This document shows positions 16,682-24,828 of a stretch of DNA of 41,183 nt, piece after piece (positions within the stretch are counted from its first letter, which is position 1; the number at the start of each line of letters is the position of its first letter). The position numbers were made by a program, and so were the translations under genes. Below the pieces are notes generated by a model. It worked only from the letters and a program-made list of their open reading frames with translations. It was not told where the DNA came from and did not search any database. Origin of the DNA: Planctomycetota bacterium (GTDB taxonomy: Bacteria > Planctomycetota > Phycisphaerae > Phycisphaerales > SM1A02); contig RFON01000024.1 of NCBI GenBank assembly GCA_009926625.1, positions 1 to 41,183 of the forward strand, written 5' to 3'.

Positions 16682-16717
16682 AAAAAGGCCCGGCGGAGGC
16701 AAGCCTCACGCCGAGCC
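16681..16717 (-). terminator. Intrinsic terminator inside the ydjY operon leader
   Basis: Read leftward, GGC-CGGCG-GAGGC-type arms (16703-16717 with 16687-16700) form 13 base pairs with one bulge and one mismatch, followed at once by six T (16686-16681). Orientation is leftward only; the rightward strand has no T-run. A second small hairpin (16713-16718 with 16725-16730) lies just before it and shares its outer three pairs, so the two partly compete. Confidence 0.75.
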
Positions 16718-16736
16718 CTTCCGGGGGCTTGGTAGT
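16681..16736 (-). ncRNA. Candidate ~56-nt small RNA or attenuated leader
   Basis: The promoter at 16743-16771 predicts a start near 16736, and the terminator ends at 16681. The transcript would be just two hairpins and a U6 tail. It may be a free small RNA or the terminated form of the ydjY operon leader. It matches no RNA family I recognise. The 61-codon frame from ATG 16740 begins upstream of the predicted transcription start and reads through the terminator, so I do not call it a leader peptide. Confidence 0.4.
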
Positions 16737-16742
16737 GCATGA

Positions 16743-16771
16743 AATATAGGTGAATCTTGGGGAGCGGTCAA
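16743..16771 (-). promoter_or_regulatory. Strong sigma70-type promoter upstream of the leader terminator
   Basis: Leftward TTGACC (16766-16771), 17 nt, TATATT (16743-16748): 5/6 and 5/6 to consensus, the best promoter found in the window. It points to the ydjY-ABC-ruvC-trpE operon, with the terminator within 60 nt. It overlaps the region upstream of the rightward gene at 16803, so the two may compete. Confidence 0.7.
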
Positions 16772-16802
16772 GCCGCGGAACAGCACTATCCTCGTTTTCG
16801 TC

Positions 16803-17717
16803 ATGGAAGCTTCTCCCCAACGCGACAGGACTCCCTCGGAGATGGTGCCGAGGGCGTCGCCCGAGGCAGTGCTGACCCGCGCCGTACGCATCTTTGTTGG
16901 GCGCGAATCGGCTCCGGACTCAGCAACCAAAGGCAACTCGTTTGCCTCCTTTCCGTGCCCCGATCGCGTGGGCGCTTGGTTCGAACTCTCGGTTTCGCTT
17001 CGGGGAGATCCGCTGAAGAACCACGGCTGCATCGCCACTTTGGCTGACATCGATCACGCGGTTCGCGCCGCCGCGATCCGTATCCTGCGTTCGGCGCTCT
17101 TTGTCCGCGAGGATGCTGCATCGGCACAACCAACTGTGCTGGTCCATGAGCTTGCTCGCGGGGTCGAGCGCGCCCTCGGACGACCCGTTGACCTGCTTCA
17201 ATGGAGGTTGACCCCATTTCATCAGGTGTTGTGGAGACTGGATATGCCAACGCAAACGACAGTGACATCAACCTTCGAGTTCGCCGCATCGCACCGAATG
17301 CATGATGCAGCGCTCACCGAGGATGCGAACCGCGCGCAGTTTGGCAAGTGCAACTGGGCACACGGGCATGGGCACAACTACCGCGTGGAAGTGTCGGTGT
17401 CGGCTGATGTCGCGAGTCCCCCGTCGATGGCTGCGCTCGAGGAGGAAGTCTGTCGCCATGTCATCGAACGGTTCGATCATCGCAACCTGAACCTGGATTG
17501 CCCTGAGTTTGCCCAGCGGAACCCGTCCGTGGAGAACATCGCAACGGTTTGCTTCGCACTGCTCGAGAGTCCGCTTCGGGCTCGGGGACTGGATTTGCGC
17601 GCAGTCCGGATCTGGGAGACTTCAAAGACATCGGCGACCGTTGAGGCAGCACCAGTGAACGCACAGCACGGAACAGCGCATCGATCCAGCCAGTGCGGCG
17701 AAACGATGCGCGCCTGA
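16803..17717 (+). CDS. Two-domain 6-pyruvoyl-tetrahydropterin synthase/QueD-like protein
   Basis: 304 aa, about twice the usual QueD length. The second half (about 152-282) is a complete PTPS/QueD domain: zinc ligands H164 (ASHRM), H189 and H191 (HGHGHNY), catalytic-type C183 (GKCNWAHGHGHNY), D225/H226 (FDHRNLN) and E272 (IWETSKT). QueD makes 6-carboxytetrahydropterin for queuosine or other 7-deazaguanines. The first half (about 24-145) has the same fold pattern (AWFELSVSLRGD, CIATLADIDHAVRAAAI, LLQWRLTPFHQVLW) but lacks the His/Cys zinc site, so it is probably a non-catalytic repeat. No other queuosine gene is near. ATG at 16803 has no Shine-Dalgarno; a TATCCT box lies 12-17 nt upstream. Confidence 0.85.
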   Translation: MEASPQRDRTPSEMVPRASPEAVLTRAVRIFVGRESAPDSATKGNSFASFPCPDRVGAWFELSVSLRGDPLKNHGCIATLADIDHAVRAAAIRILRSALFVREDAASAQPTVLVHELARGVERALGRPVDLLQWRLTPFHQVLWRLDMPTQTTVTSTFEFAASHRMHDAALTEDANRAQFGKCNWAHGHGHNYRVEVSVSADVASPPSMAALEEEVCRHVIERFDHRNLNLDCPEFAQRNPSVENIATVCFALLESPLRARGLDLRAVRIWETSKTSATVEAAPVNAQHGTAHRSSQCGETMRA

Positions 17718-17776
17718 GTTGCGTTTCCACACCACCCCGATCCACACTTCGCCATCGCCTTCTTGGAGCACGCACC

Positions 17777-17989
17777 ATGGCCCGCCTCGTTCGCATCACG
17801 GCAAACCGCCCCATCAAGATTGAACCGTCGGACAAGCCAGTGTGGATCTGCGCGTGCGGACTGTCGCAGAAGTTCCCCTTCTGCGACGGCCATCACAAGC
17901 AGTGTGACGCGGAGCAAGAGGGAACCGTCTACGCGTACGACGATCAGGGGGCCAATCCGCAGCCCGCTCCGAAGCCTGCTGCTGGCTGA
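17777..17989 (+). CDS. Small CDGSH-type iron-sulfur protein
   Basis: 70 aa from ATG at 17777, with GGAG 8 nt upstream. It contains CACGLSQKFPFCDGHH, an exact C-x-C-x2-S-x3-P-x-C-D-G-x-H motif that binds a redox-active 2Fe-2S cluster through three Cys and one His. The N-terminal RITANRPIKI is typical of short bacterial CDGSH proteins. The C-terminus is Pro/Ala-rich. It lies 59 nt after the PTPS-like gene and may be co-transcribed. Its electron partner is unknown. Confidence 0.9.
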   Translation: MARLVRITANRPIKIEPSDKPVWICACGLSQKFPFCDGHHKQCDAEQEGTVYAYDDQGANPQPAPKPAAG

Positions 17990-18016
17990 TGCGACTGGGC
18001 TGACGAGTTGGCGTGC

Positions 18017-18031
18017 CGCCGCACTTCGGCG
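18017..18031 (+). terminator. Weak hairpin between convergent genes
   Basis: CGCCG-CACTT-CGGCG followed by CGTTTG, in the 48 bp between the stops at 17989 and 18038. The stem is only 5 bp, so a terminator role for the CDGSH gene is tentative. Confidence 0.3.
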
Positions 18032-18037
18032 CGTTTG

Positions 18038-18508
18038 TCAGCCGAGGTCCTCTTCGCCGAGCAGCGTGAATCGCTTGCGCAGCAGGATCTGTCCCGCGAG
18101 GTAACAGTCATCGACTGCAAGCGCGACGCACGGCTCTCCCGAAGCACGCAGAAGCACTGGGTAGACGAATCGGATGTTGAGTTCAGCGCCGAGGAGGTAC
18201 AGGCACAACTTCGTCAGCGACTGCCCCTGCCCGATCTGCACCACGATGAGATCGAGTTCGCTGAATGTGTAACTGTGCTTGCGGAGTGCGTGCCGCGCGG
18301 CATCGGCGTTCGAGAAGATCATGCGCACGACCGCATGATCGCTCGAGTCCATCACGCTGAGGGCGGCGATCGACACAGACGAATCGTCGTCGAACAGTTT
18401 CAGCAGTTCGAGAAGCTTGCCGACCTTGTTGTCGAGAAACACCGCGAACTGCCGCACCGATGGAGGCGAATATCCCTGTTCCGTAGGTGTGGGGATGGCG
18501 GCGCTCAC
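18038..18508 (-). CDS. ACT-domain-like small regulatory protein
   Basis: 156 aa from GTG at 18508, 11 nt after a TATACT -10-like box (18520-18525). Two ACT-like units can be seen: RQFAVFLDNKVGKLLELLKLF to HAVVRMIFSNADAARHALRKH, and FSELDLIVVQIGQGQSLTKLCLYLLGAELNIRFVYPVLLRASGEPCVALAVDD. ACT domains bind amino acids or other small ligands, and here there is no attached enzyme. A longer frame to 18580 would run through the -10 box. It is divergent from the DUF885 gene and convergent with the CDGSH gene. Ligand unknown. Confidence 0.75.
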   Translation of the reverse strand: MSAAIPTPTEQGYSPPSVRQFAVFLDNKVGKLLELLKLFDDDSSVSIAALSVMDSSDHAVVRMIFSNADAARHALRKHSYTFSELDLIVVQIGQGQSLTKLCLYLLGAELNIRFVYPVLLRASGEPCVALAVDDCYLAGQILLRKRFTLLGEEDLG

Positions 18509-18582
18509 GGGGGGCGGCAAGTATAGCCCGCGCCGCGCATCGCTTGGCCGCGGTGGCGTCCATGGTGCGGTACCGTCCAAGC

Positions 18583-20508
18583 ATGGTGAGCACGCGGGCT
18601 GTGGTGTCGATCGTGCAGCGGTGCGTTCGGGGGAAAGCGCATCCGTGCTCCTGTGGACGCATCCACATGTTGGCGGCGTTGGCGGGCGCGTGTGCGCTGG
18701 TGTTCAGCAGTGTGGGCGTTGCAGCCGATGAGCCTCCGCCGTCTGCCTCCGCCGCGGCGTCCGCTGCCTTCGAGGCGCTCATCCAAGAACACCAGCGGTG
18801 GCGCGACCTTGCGTTCCCCGAGTCAGCGATCGCTCGCGGGAGGCCGACGCAGGCGGATCGAATCACCGAGCCTGGTTCGCGCGGCGCGTTGCTGCGGCAC
18901 AACGACATCACCTACTTCATCGAGCGCGGCGAGGCGATCGATGCAGCCGCGCTGCCCGAGACAGACCGACTCGACTATGCGCTCTTCATGCGCGAGATGC
19001 GCCAAGACGCGGCAGGGTTCGCGTTCAAGCGCTGGATGATGCCGGTCGGACAGCGCGGCGGTCCGCAGCAGGATTTGCCGCAGTTCGCGGAGGGAGTTCC
19101 CTTTCGCACGCCCGAAGACTGGGAGAACTATGTGAAGCGCTTGACCCGGCTGCCATCGGCGGTGCGCGATACGCAGGCCATGATGGTGGAGGGACTGGAG
19201 GCGCGCATGGTGCCGCCGGCCGCGGTGCTCGAGGGAACGACGACGCAGTTTGAGGTGGTGCTTGCGGGCAATCTTGATCCCATGATGGCGCCGCTGGACA
19301 CGATGCCCGCATCGATCCCGCCGGCGCGTCAGGCGGAACTGCGCGCAGTGGCGGAGAAGGCGCGGCTCGATGCGTTGCTTGCGCTCGGCGAGATGCTGCT
19401 GTGGCTGAAGTCCGACTACATCCCCGCTGCGCCGCAGTCGGTGAGCGTGCGCGACCAGCCGATGGGGAGCGCGTTCTACGAGTTCGAGTTGCGGCGTTTC
19501 ACCACTACGGACATGAGTGCGCAGGCGATCCACGAGACCGGCCTTCGGGAGGTGGCGCGCATCCGAAGCGAGATGCTCGAGGTGATTGCGCGCACCGACT
19601 GGTTCGCGGCGGACACTGCGCGCGCTGCGCTGCCAGCCGACGAACGACTTGCGCAGTTCATTGCGTACCTGCGCAGCGACCCGCGCTTCTACCACCGCAG
19701 CGCCGATGCCCTGCTCGACGGGTACCGCGCGATTTGCAAGCGCATCGACGCGAAGTTGCCCGAGTTCTTCGGCGTCCTGCCCCGATTGCCCTACGGCGTC
19801 CGCGAGATTCCGCGCTTCATGGCGCCGTCGCAGACCACCGCGTACTACCAGTCGGGCAGCATGGAAGCCGGACTGCCGGGCTGGTTCTACGCGAACACCT
19901 ACGCGCTCGATCAACGGCCGATCTACGAGATGATCCCGCTGTCGCTGCACGAGGCGGTGCCCGGGCACCACCTGCAGATCGCGCTCGCGCGCGAGGTCGA
20001 AGGGATTCGCGAGTTCAGGCGCGACATCGATGCAACCGCTTTCACCGAGGGCTGGGCGCTGTACGCGGAGCGGCTGGGGATGCCGATGGGGCTCTTTGCC
20101 GATCCCTATGACGACTTCGGGCGGCTGCTCTACGAGATGTGGCGTGCCTGCCGGCTGGTGGTGGACACGGGCATCCACGCGCAAGGCATGCCGCGCGCGG
20201 AGGCGATCCGATTCATGGCGTCGAACACTGCGCTGTCAATGTTGAACATCGAGCGCGAAGTGGATCGTTACATCGCTTGGCCCGCGCAGGCGTGCGCATA
20301 CAAGATCGGCGAACTGGAGATTCGCCGCATCCGAAGCGAGTGCGAACGGCGGCTCGGCGCTGCGTTCGACCTGCGCGCGTTCCACGACCACCTGCTCGGT
20401 GCGGGCCCCCTTCCGCTTGATGTGCTTGCAATCCGCATGGCTGCCTGGTGCGAGGCGCGCTCACCGAAGGAAGGGATTGCTGCGCCGCTCGGCGCCGATG
20501 GTGGTTGA
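18583..20508 (+). CDS. Secreted DUF885 putative zinc metallohydrolase
   Basis: 641 aa if it starts at ATG 18583; ATG 18667 (MLAALAGACALVFSSVGVAAD) is an alternative that begins at the hydrophobic segment. A signal sequence ends near VAA-D. The body is a DUF885 protein, with SLHEAVPGHHLQ (H456, E457, H462, H463) and TAFTEGWALYAERLG resembling zinc-peptidase sites. Also typical are PRLPYGVREIP, GSMEAGLPGWFY and PAQACAYKIGELEI. Peptidase activity is likely but not certain for this family. The last 48 bp overlap the convergent hydrolase gene that ends at 20461. Confidence 0.85.
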   Translation: MVSTRAVVSIVQRCVRGKAHPCSCGRIHMLAALAGACALVFSSVGVAADEPPPSASAAASAAFEALIQEHQRWRDLAFPESAIARGRPTQADRITEPGSRGALLRHNDITYFIERGEAIDAAALPETDRLDYALFMREMRQDAAGFAFKRWMMPVGQRGGPQQDLPQFAEGVPFRTPEDWENYVKRLTRLPSAVRDTQAMMVEGLEARMVPPAAVLEGTTTQFEVVLAGNLDPMMAPLDTMPASIPPARQAELRAVAEKARLDALLALGEMLLWLKSDYIPAAPQSVSVRDQPMGSAFYEFELRRFTTTDMSAQAIHETGLREVARIRSEMLEVIARTDWFAADTARAALPADERLAQFIAYLRSDPRFYHRSADALLDGYRAICKRIDAKLPEFFGVLPRLPYGVREIPRFMAPSQTTAYYQSGSMEAGLPGWFYANTYALDQRPIYEMIPLSLHEAVPGHHLQIALAREVEGIREFRRDIDATAFTEGWALYAERLGMPMGLFADPYDDFGRLLYEMWRACRLVVDTGIHAQGMPRAEAIRFMASNTALSMLNIEREVDRYIAWPAQACAYKIGELEIRRIRSECERRLGAAFDLRAFHDHLLGAGPLPLDVLAIRMAAWCEARSPKEGIAAPLGADGG

Positions 20509-21117
20509 CGGACCGTGCCCGGGATGCACGGCGAAGCGGTCGTCGAGCTGGAGGAGCCGTGCGAGCGATGCGTCGAGTTGGCGCGGATCGCTCGTCGGGA
20601 AATCGCTTCGGCCGACCGAGCCGGCAAACAGTGTGTCGCCGACGATCGCCGCTGCGGCGGCGTCGCAGATCAGTGACACGGATCCTGGACTGTGCCCGGG
20701 CGTGTGCATCACGCGCCACGCAGTCGGGCCAAGCTGCAGGGTGTCGCCCTCCGCAAGCGTTCCCGTTGGCTTGGCTACGGACACGGGCGGCACATGGGCA
20801 AGCGCCGAAAGGTTGAGCAGCGGATCGGCGAACCATGCGTGTTCGGCCGCGTGAGCGAGGCGCGGCAAGTCGCCGAGGGCACGCAGCAGGTCGGGCACGC
20901 CCATGATGTGATCGAGGTGCGCGTGCGTAAACAGGATCGCCTCGACCTCCGCGCCGCTGCGCCGTACTGCATCAATGAGCGCGGCGGGTTGGTCGCCCGC
21001 ATCCACGATCCAAGCAGGCTTCCGCCCCTGATGCTCGACCCACACGAGATAGCTGTTGGTCTGCCAGTCACCGAGCGGAAATCCTTGGATGTGCAACTTT
21101 GCCACGCGAGAGAACAT
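20461..21117 (-). CDS. Metallo-beta-lactamase-fold hydrolase, glyoxalase II-like
   Basis: 218 aa from ATG at 21117. Metal motif THAHLDH (H65, H67, D69, H70), then TPGHSPGSVSLI, GDTLFAGSVGRSDFP and HPGHGPSTTIGAERRSNPFL at the end. These match hydroxyacylglutathione-hydrolase-like proteins of the short type, found in many bacteria that may use other thiols. The C-terminal GHGP.TTIG.ER..NPFL is conserved in the family, so the end of this gene is secure although it overlaps the DUF885 gene by 48 bp. It is divergent from the cupin gene, 18 bp apart. Confidence 0.88.
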   Translation of the reverse strand: MFSRVAKLHIQGFPLGDWQTNSYLVWVEHQGRKPAWIVDAGDQPAALIDAVRRSGAEVEAILFTHAHLDHIMGVPDLLRALGDLPRLAHAAEHAWFADPLLNLSALAHVPPVSVAKPTGTLAEGDTLQLGPTAWRVMHTPGHSPGSVSLICDAAAAAIVGDTLFAGSVGRSDFPTSDPRQLDASLARLLQLDDRFAVHPGHGPSTTIGAERRSNPFLR

Positions 21118-21135
21118 AGCCGCTACCCTCCTGAC

Positions 21136-21504
21136 ATGCTGAAGCGCCGCGTGGAGGAAGTGCAACCGACCCCCGTCGACATGCCCGGCGTGCAGGGCGT
21201 GGCGATGCGGCTGCTCGTGGGACGAAAGGATGGCGCGCCGACATTCGCGATGCGGCATTACACGGTTGCGCCAGGCGGTCACACACCGCGCCATCAACAC
21301 AACTATGAGCACGAGGTGATGATCATGGGTGGAACGGCGCGCGTGGAGTACGACGGTGCGTTCCATGCCTGCTCGGCCGGCGATGTGCTGCTGATCGAAC
21401 CCAACAAGATGCATCAGTTCGTGAACGCAGGCACGGATGACTTGACCTTCCTCTGTTTCGTTCCCGTGACCTTCGACTGCGGGACGCCGACGCCCGGCAG
21501 CTGA
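21136..21504 (+). CDS. Small single-domain cupin
   Basis: 122 aa from ATG at 21136, 5 nt after a TACCCT box, so probably leaderless or nearly so. Cupin motif 1 is APGGHTPRHQHNYEHEVMIMGG (H53, H55, H59 or E60 as metal ligands); motif 2 is SAGDVLLIEPNKMHQFVNAG. Similar cupins bind a metal and act as sensors or small enzymes; the substrate is unknown. The next gene starts 4 nt after its stop, so an operon with the HEAT lipoprotein and the MATE transporter is likely. Confidence 0.85.
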   Translation: MLKRRVEEVQPTPVDMPGVQGVAMRLLVGRKDGAPTFAMRHYTVAPGGHTPRHQHNYEHEVMIMGGTARVEYDGAFHACSAGDVLLIEPNKMHQFVNAGTDDLTFLCFVPVTFDCGTPTPGS

Positions 21505-21508
21505 TCGC

Positions 21509-22411
21509 ATGCGCAGCCTTGCCATCACCGCTGCGGCTGCGATGCTCGTCCTGTGCAGTTGCGACACGATCGGATCGGACTTCCAGTCCATCGGCGAGAA
21601 GTTTGCCCCGCCGTCACCGCAGGAGGCGGCGCAGTGGGCTGTCGACACCACCGACGCGGAAAACATGCGCCGCGGAACGGTGCTGCTCGGCACCTCGGCA
21701 TTCGGTGGAGCCGCGCCGTATGTGAAGCTCTACCGCTTCTACGCCAAGGACATCAAGGATCCGCTGGTGCAGGCTGCGGCGATCACTGCGTTGTCGCGCT
21801 TCGGCGATCCCGCAGACGCACTGCTGCTTGCGGAGAAGCTTGCGCCGGCCGCCGAGGGCGGCGAGAACGCACCAACAACGAGCAAGGGCGGCAGCGCGTT
21901 CCCTAAGGTTCGGCTTGCCGCCGCAATCGGTCTGCAACGGCTGCACAACAAGGACCCGATCGTCGTGGAGACGATGTGGCGCCGCCTGCAAGATGAGACA
22001 GAAGAACCAGAGACACGCGTCGAACTCGCGATTGGGCTCGGGCAATACGCGCAGGACGATGTCTTTCAGGCGCTCTGTGCGGCGCTTGACCAGAGCGAAC
22101 TCTCGGTGAATGTTGCCGCGCGCGACAGCCTGACGCAAATCACGGGTGTGGACTTCGGCCTCGACAAGATCCGCTGGCTCGGCTGGTACGCGACCACGCC
22201 CGAATCAAGGCGCTTCGTTGCGCAACCGCCCTATCTCTTCCCGACTTTCCAGCGTCACCTTGTCTTCTGGGATTACGTCATCTTCTGGGATATTCCTCGC
22301 TGGGAATCCCCTGGCGTTCCCCGCGGCCTCGCGGATGCGGGCGCGCGGAGCACCTATCCCGCGGGCAGTGCGCAGCCCGCAGCAGTTCCCGATGCAACCG
22401 CGCCGCGCTGA
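21509..22411 (+). CDS. HEAT-repeat lipoprotein
   Basis: 300 aa. The lipoprotein signal MRSLAITAAAAMLVLCSC ends in a lipobox-like LCSC. The middle has HEAT/PBS-type helical repeats: DPLVQAAAITALSRFGDPADALLLAEKL, PKVRLAAAIGLQRL, PETRVELAIGLGQYAQDD, LSVNVAARDSLTQITG. The C-terminal part is rich in aromatic residues (FPTFQRHLVFWDYVIFWDIPRW) and then Pro/Ala-rich. It is probably a scaffold at the membrane; no enzyme motif is seen. Its end overlaps the next gene start by 20 nt. Confidence 0.82.
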   Translation: MRSLAITAAAAMLVLCSCDTIGSDFQSIGEKFAPPSPQEAAQWAVDTTDAENMRRGTVLLGTSAFGGAAPYVKLYRFYAKDIKDPLVQAAAITALSRFGDPADALLLAEKLAPAAEGGENAPTTSKGGSAFPKVRLAAAIGLQRLHNKDPIVVETMWRRLQDETEEPETRVELAIGLGQYAQDDVFQALCAALDQSELSVNVAARDSLTQITGVDFGLDKIRWLGWYATTPESRRFVAQPPYLFPTFQRHLVFWDYVIFWDIPRWESPGVPRGLADAGARSTYPAGSAQPAAVPDATAPR

Positions 22412-23930
22412 CGCTTCCGACTCGCTCACTGCCGTCGGACCCGACGATCCTCCGCAAACATTGCTGGCGGTGGAGGAAGCGGAGTCCACGCTCGATGGCC
22501 GCATCGCCAGCGGCAAGTTGGCTGGCAAGACGATGTGGGCAGCGATCTGGACGCTTGCGATCCCCGTCTTGCTTCAGCAATTGGTCACCGCATGCGTCGG
22601 ACTGGTCGACAAGATCATCGCCGGCAGTCTGCCTGGGTCGACGGTGGTGCCCGCACTCGATGGCATCGGCATCGGCTCGTATGTCGGCTGGTTCATCGGC
22701 ATCGCCATGGCGGGACTCGGTGTTGGAGCGCAAGCGATCATCGCGCGCGGAATGGGCTCGGGCAACACGCGCGACAGCGAGGTTGCGTGCGGGCAGGCGT
22801 TGACGCTGAGCCTTGTTTGGGGAGCACTCGTGGGCCTCGGACTGTGGTTTGCCGTGGTGCCGCTCGCGCGCGTAGCTGGGCTGCACGGCGATGCAGAACT
22901 CTACTGCACCCAATACTGCCGAATCCTCGCGATTGCGATGCCGCTGACGGGACTGATGACCGTTGGCTCGATGTGCCTGCACGGCGCAGGCGACACATGG
23001 ACGCCCGCTGCGATCGCCGTTGCAGTCAATGTCGTGAACGCCGTCCTGTCGTGGGTGCTTTCGGGGGCGCAGTATGAAACGCCGCTGTTCACGCTGCCGA
23101 ATGTGCTTGGCATCGACGGTGCGCGCTGGGGTGTCATCGGCATCGCCGCGGGAACCGCGCTTTCCTATCTCGCAGGCGCGGCACTGACACTGCATGCGCT
23201 GAAGCGAGGAACGCGCGACTTCCATCCGACGCCGCGCGACCTCCGACCAACGGTCGCGATGACCTGGCGCATCGCACGCATCGGGGTGCCGAACTTCGCC
23301 GAGGGGATCGCGCTGTGGGCGGTCAACCTGGCGGTGATGGTGTTCATCGGCATGATCGCTGCCAAGCATGCGGCGCGCGGCGAGCCTTCAGATGGGCTCA
23401 TCGGCGCGCACATGATCGCCGTGCAGTGGGAATCGTTCTCGTTCCTGCCTGGGTTTGCCATGGGCATCGCCGCAGGTGCGCTTGCTGGGCAGTACATCGG
23501 TGCCGGCAACAGGAAACAGGCGCGCAAGGCGATTGCTGCATGCACGGTCGTCGGGTGCGTGATCATGGGGCTGCTTGGCATCGTCTTCATGACCAGCGGC
23601 GAATCGCTCACGCGCATCATCAGCCGCGAGGAGGTTCACCTGCGAGAGGTGCCTCGCTTGCTGCTCGCATGCGGGATCATCCAGGTCTTCTTCGCAATGG
23701 CGATGGTGATTCGAAACGGTTTGCGCGGCGTGGGTGACACGGCAGCGTGCTTCTGGATCACGGTCGTCAGTTGCTACGGGGTGCGCATGCCGCTGGCTTA
23801 TGCACTTGGACTGTGGATGGATTGGGGGTTGACCGGCATCTGGATCGCGCTGTGCGCAGAGTTGTGCCTGCGTGGACTCTTGTTCCTCGCGCGATTCCGA
23901 TCGCCGCGCTGGGAGCGGATCACCGTGTGA
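22392..23930 (+). CDS. MATE-family multidrug/cation efflux transporter
   Basis: 512 aa. It has twelve hydrophobic segments in two similar halves, beginning WAAIWTLAIPVLLQQLVTACVGLVDKIIAG, with GLGVGAQAIIARGMGSGN and AAGALAGQYIGAGNRKQARKA at equivalent places, as in MATE exporters that expel compounds in exchange for Na+ or H+. Conserved details include GAGDTWTPA and RNGLRGVGDTAACFWI. ATG at 22392 gives an acidic 45-residue N-terminal tail; a GTG near 22471 is an alternative. It overlaps the HEAT lipoprotein by 20 nt. Substrate unknown. Confidence 0.88.
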   Translation: MQPRRADASDSLTAVGPDDPPQTLLAVEEAESTLDGRIASGKLAGKTMWAAIWTLAIPVLLQQLVTACVGLVDKIIAGSLPGSTVVPALDGIGIGSYVGWFIGIAMAGLGVGAQAIIARGMGSGNTRDSEVACGQALTLSLVWGALVGLGLWFAVVPLARVAGLHGDAELYCTQYCRILAIAMPLTGLMTVGSMCLHGAGDTWTPAAIAVAVNVVNAVLSWVLSGAQYETPLFTLPNVLGIDGARWGVIGIAAGTALSYLAGAALTLHALKRGTRDFHPTPRDLRPTVAMTWRIARIGVPNFAEGIALWAVNLAVMVFIGMIAAKHAARGEPSDGLIGAHMIAVQWESFSFLPGFAMGIAAGALAGQYIGAGNRKQARKAIAACTVVGCVIMGLLGIVFMTSGESLTRIISREEVHLREVPRLLLACGIIQVFFAMAMVIRNGLRGVGDTAACFWITVVSCYGVRMPLAYALGLWMDWGLTGIWIALCAELCLRGLLFLARFRSPRWERITV

Positions 23931-23937
23931 GCACCGA

Positions 23938-24828
23938 CTAGGGTCCAGTGGCGACCCAATACACGATGGCGGCGGCAATGATGCTGCCGCTGATGGGCGG
24001 CGCAAGTACTGCAAAGCACGCACGCAGCGCGCCGACCTCGTGCAGTTCCATCGTCGCAATGACGAATGAGATGTAGATCCACACGGTGCTGACCATCGAC
24101 AGGTAGACGCCGCAGCACGGAAGCGCACAGCACACCATCGGGCCGAGGCAGTACAAACTTGTGCAGAGGGTCCATCGCAGCGGGTGCTTGACCGATCCCG
24201 TCAGACGCAGCAGCAGGTGCGTCAGCAGCCCCGACACGATCGCCGACAACACGACCCCGATGGAGGCCGCGACAGGAATCAACACCATGACAGTGGTGGC
24301 GACGAGCCACTGTTGCGTTCCCATCGCGCTGCCTCGCATCGGCATGATGCCGATCGGCAACACGAACACTGGTCCGATGCTGATGACCAGTGGAACGAGC
24401 GTCACAATCACCGCGAACCAGAGTGCCCCCCACATGCTCGGCTTCAGCGGCAGCGATGTCACGAGCCGCCGTGGATTCCCGAGTGCTTGACCGACCGTGG
24501 TCCAGAACGCTCGCCAGCGCCCCACACGCTTGCGTTCCGTCCATGGATGTTCGATCCCCATGGCCGTTTCCTCGCTGACGGTCGGCGAAGGAAGGGCGCG
24601 CATGCTGTTGAGGTCGATGTCCGTCCCGCAGCCGCTGCAGACAAACGATCTCGGCTGCGGCAGTCCAGCCTCGTCGGTTCCCATGTAGGCGCGGCCGCAT
24701 GTGTTGCAGCAGAACTGCACCACCTGGGGCACGAAGCGGAAGTCCTCGAAGCGCCACGGAGCGCCGCACTCGCTGCACCCGCCGGGCACGGCGTTCCACA
24801 GTCGGTAGCCGCAGTTCCTGCAGCGCAT
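23938..24828 (-). CDS. Multi-zinc-ribbon membrane protein, Yip1-like
   Basis: 296 aa. The first 75 residues hold several CxxC pairs: CRNCGYRLW, CSECG, CCNTCG, CSGCG. The pattern is that of stacked zinc ribbons. About five hydrophobic segments follow (FAVIVTLVPLVISIGPVFVL, VATTVMVLIPVAASIGVVLSAIVSGLL, LYCLGPMVCCALPCCGVYLSM, WIYISFVIATM, SGSIIAAAIVYW), spaced as in Yip1-domain proteins. Its ATG shares one base with the rpoN stop (TGATG), so it is translationally coupled to rpoN. It ends 7 nt from the convergent MATE gene. Role unknown. Confidence 0.78.
   Translation of the reverse strand: MRCRNCGYRLWNAVPGGCSECGAPWRFEDFRFVPQVVQFCCNTCGRAYMGTDEAGLPQPRSFVCSGCGTDIDLNSMRALPSPTVSEETAMGIEHPWTERKRVGRWRAFWTTVGQALGNPRRLVTSLPLKPSMWGALWFAVIVTLVPLVISIGPVFVLPIGIMPMRGSAMGTQQWLVATTVMVLIPVAASIGVVLSAIVSGLLTHLLLRLTGSVKHPLRWTLCTSLYCLGPMVCCALPCCGVYLSMVSTVWIYISFVIATMELHEVGALRACFAVLAPPISGSIIAAAIVYWVATGP

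Noticed and set aside
16555-16740. A 61-codon leader peptide for Trp attenuation of the trpE operon
   Set aside because: It has no run of Trp codons, its ATG lies upstream of the predicted transcription start, and it reads through the terminator.
21118-21693. N-terminal extension of the hydrolase at 20461-21117
   Set aside because: The extra stretch is antisense to the cupin and HEAT genes; the conserved domain begins at MFSRVAKLHIQG.
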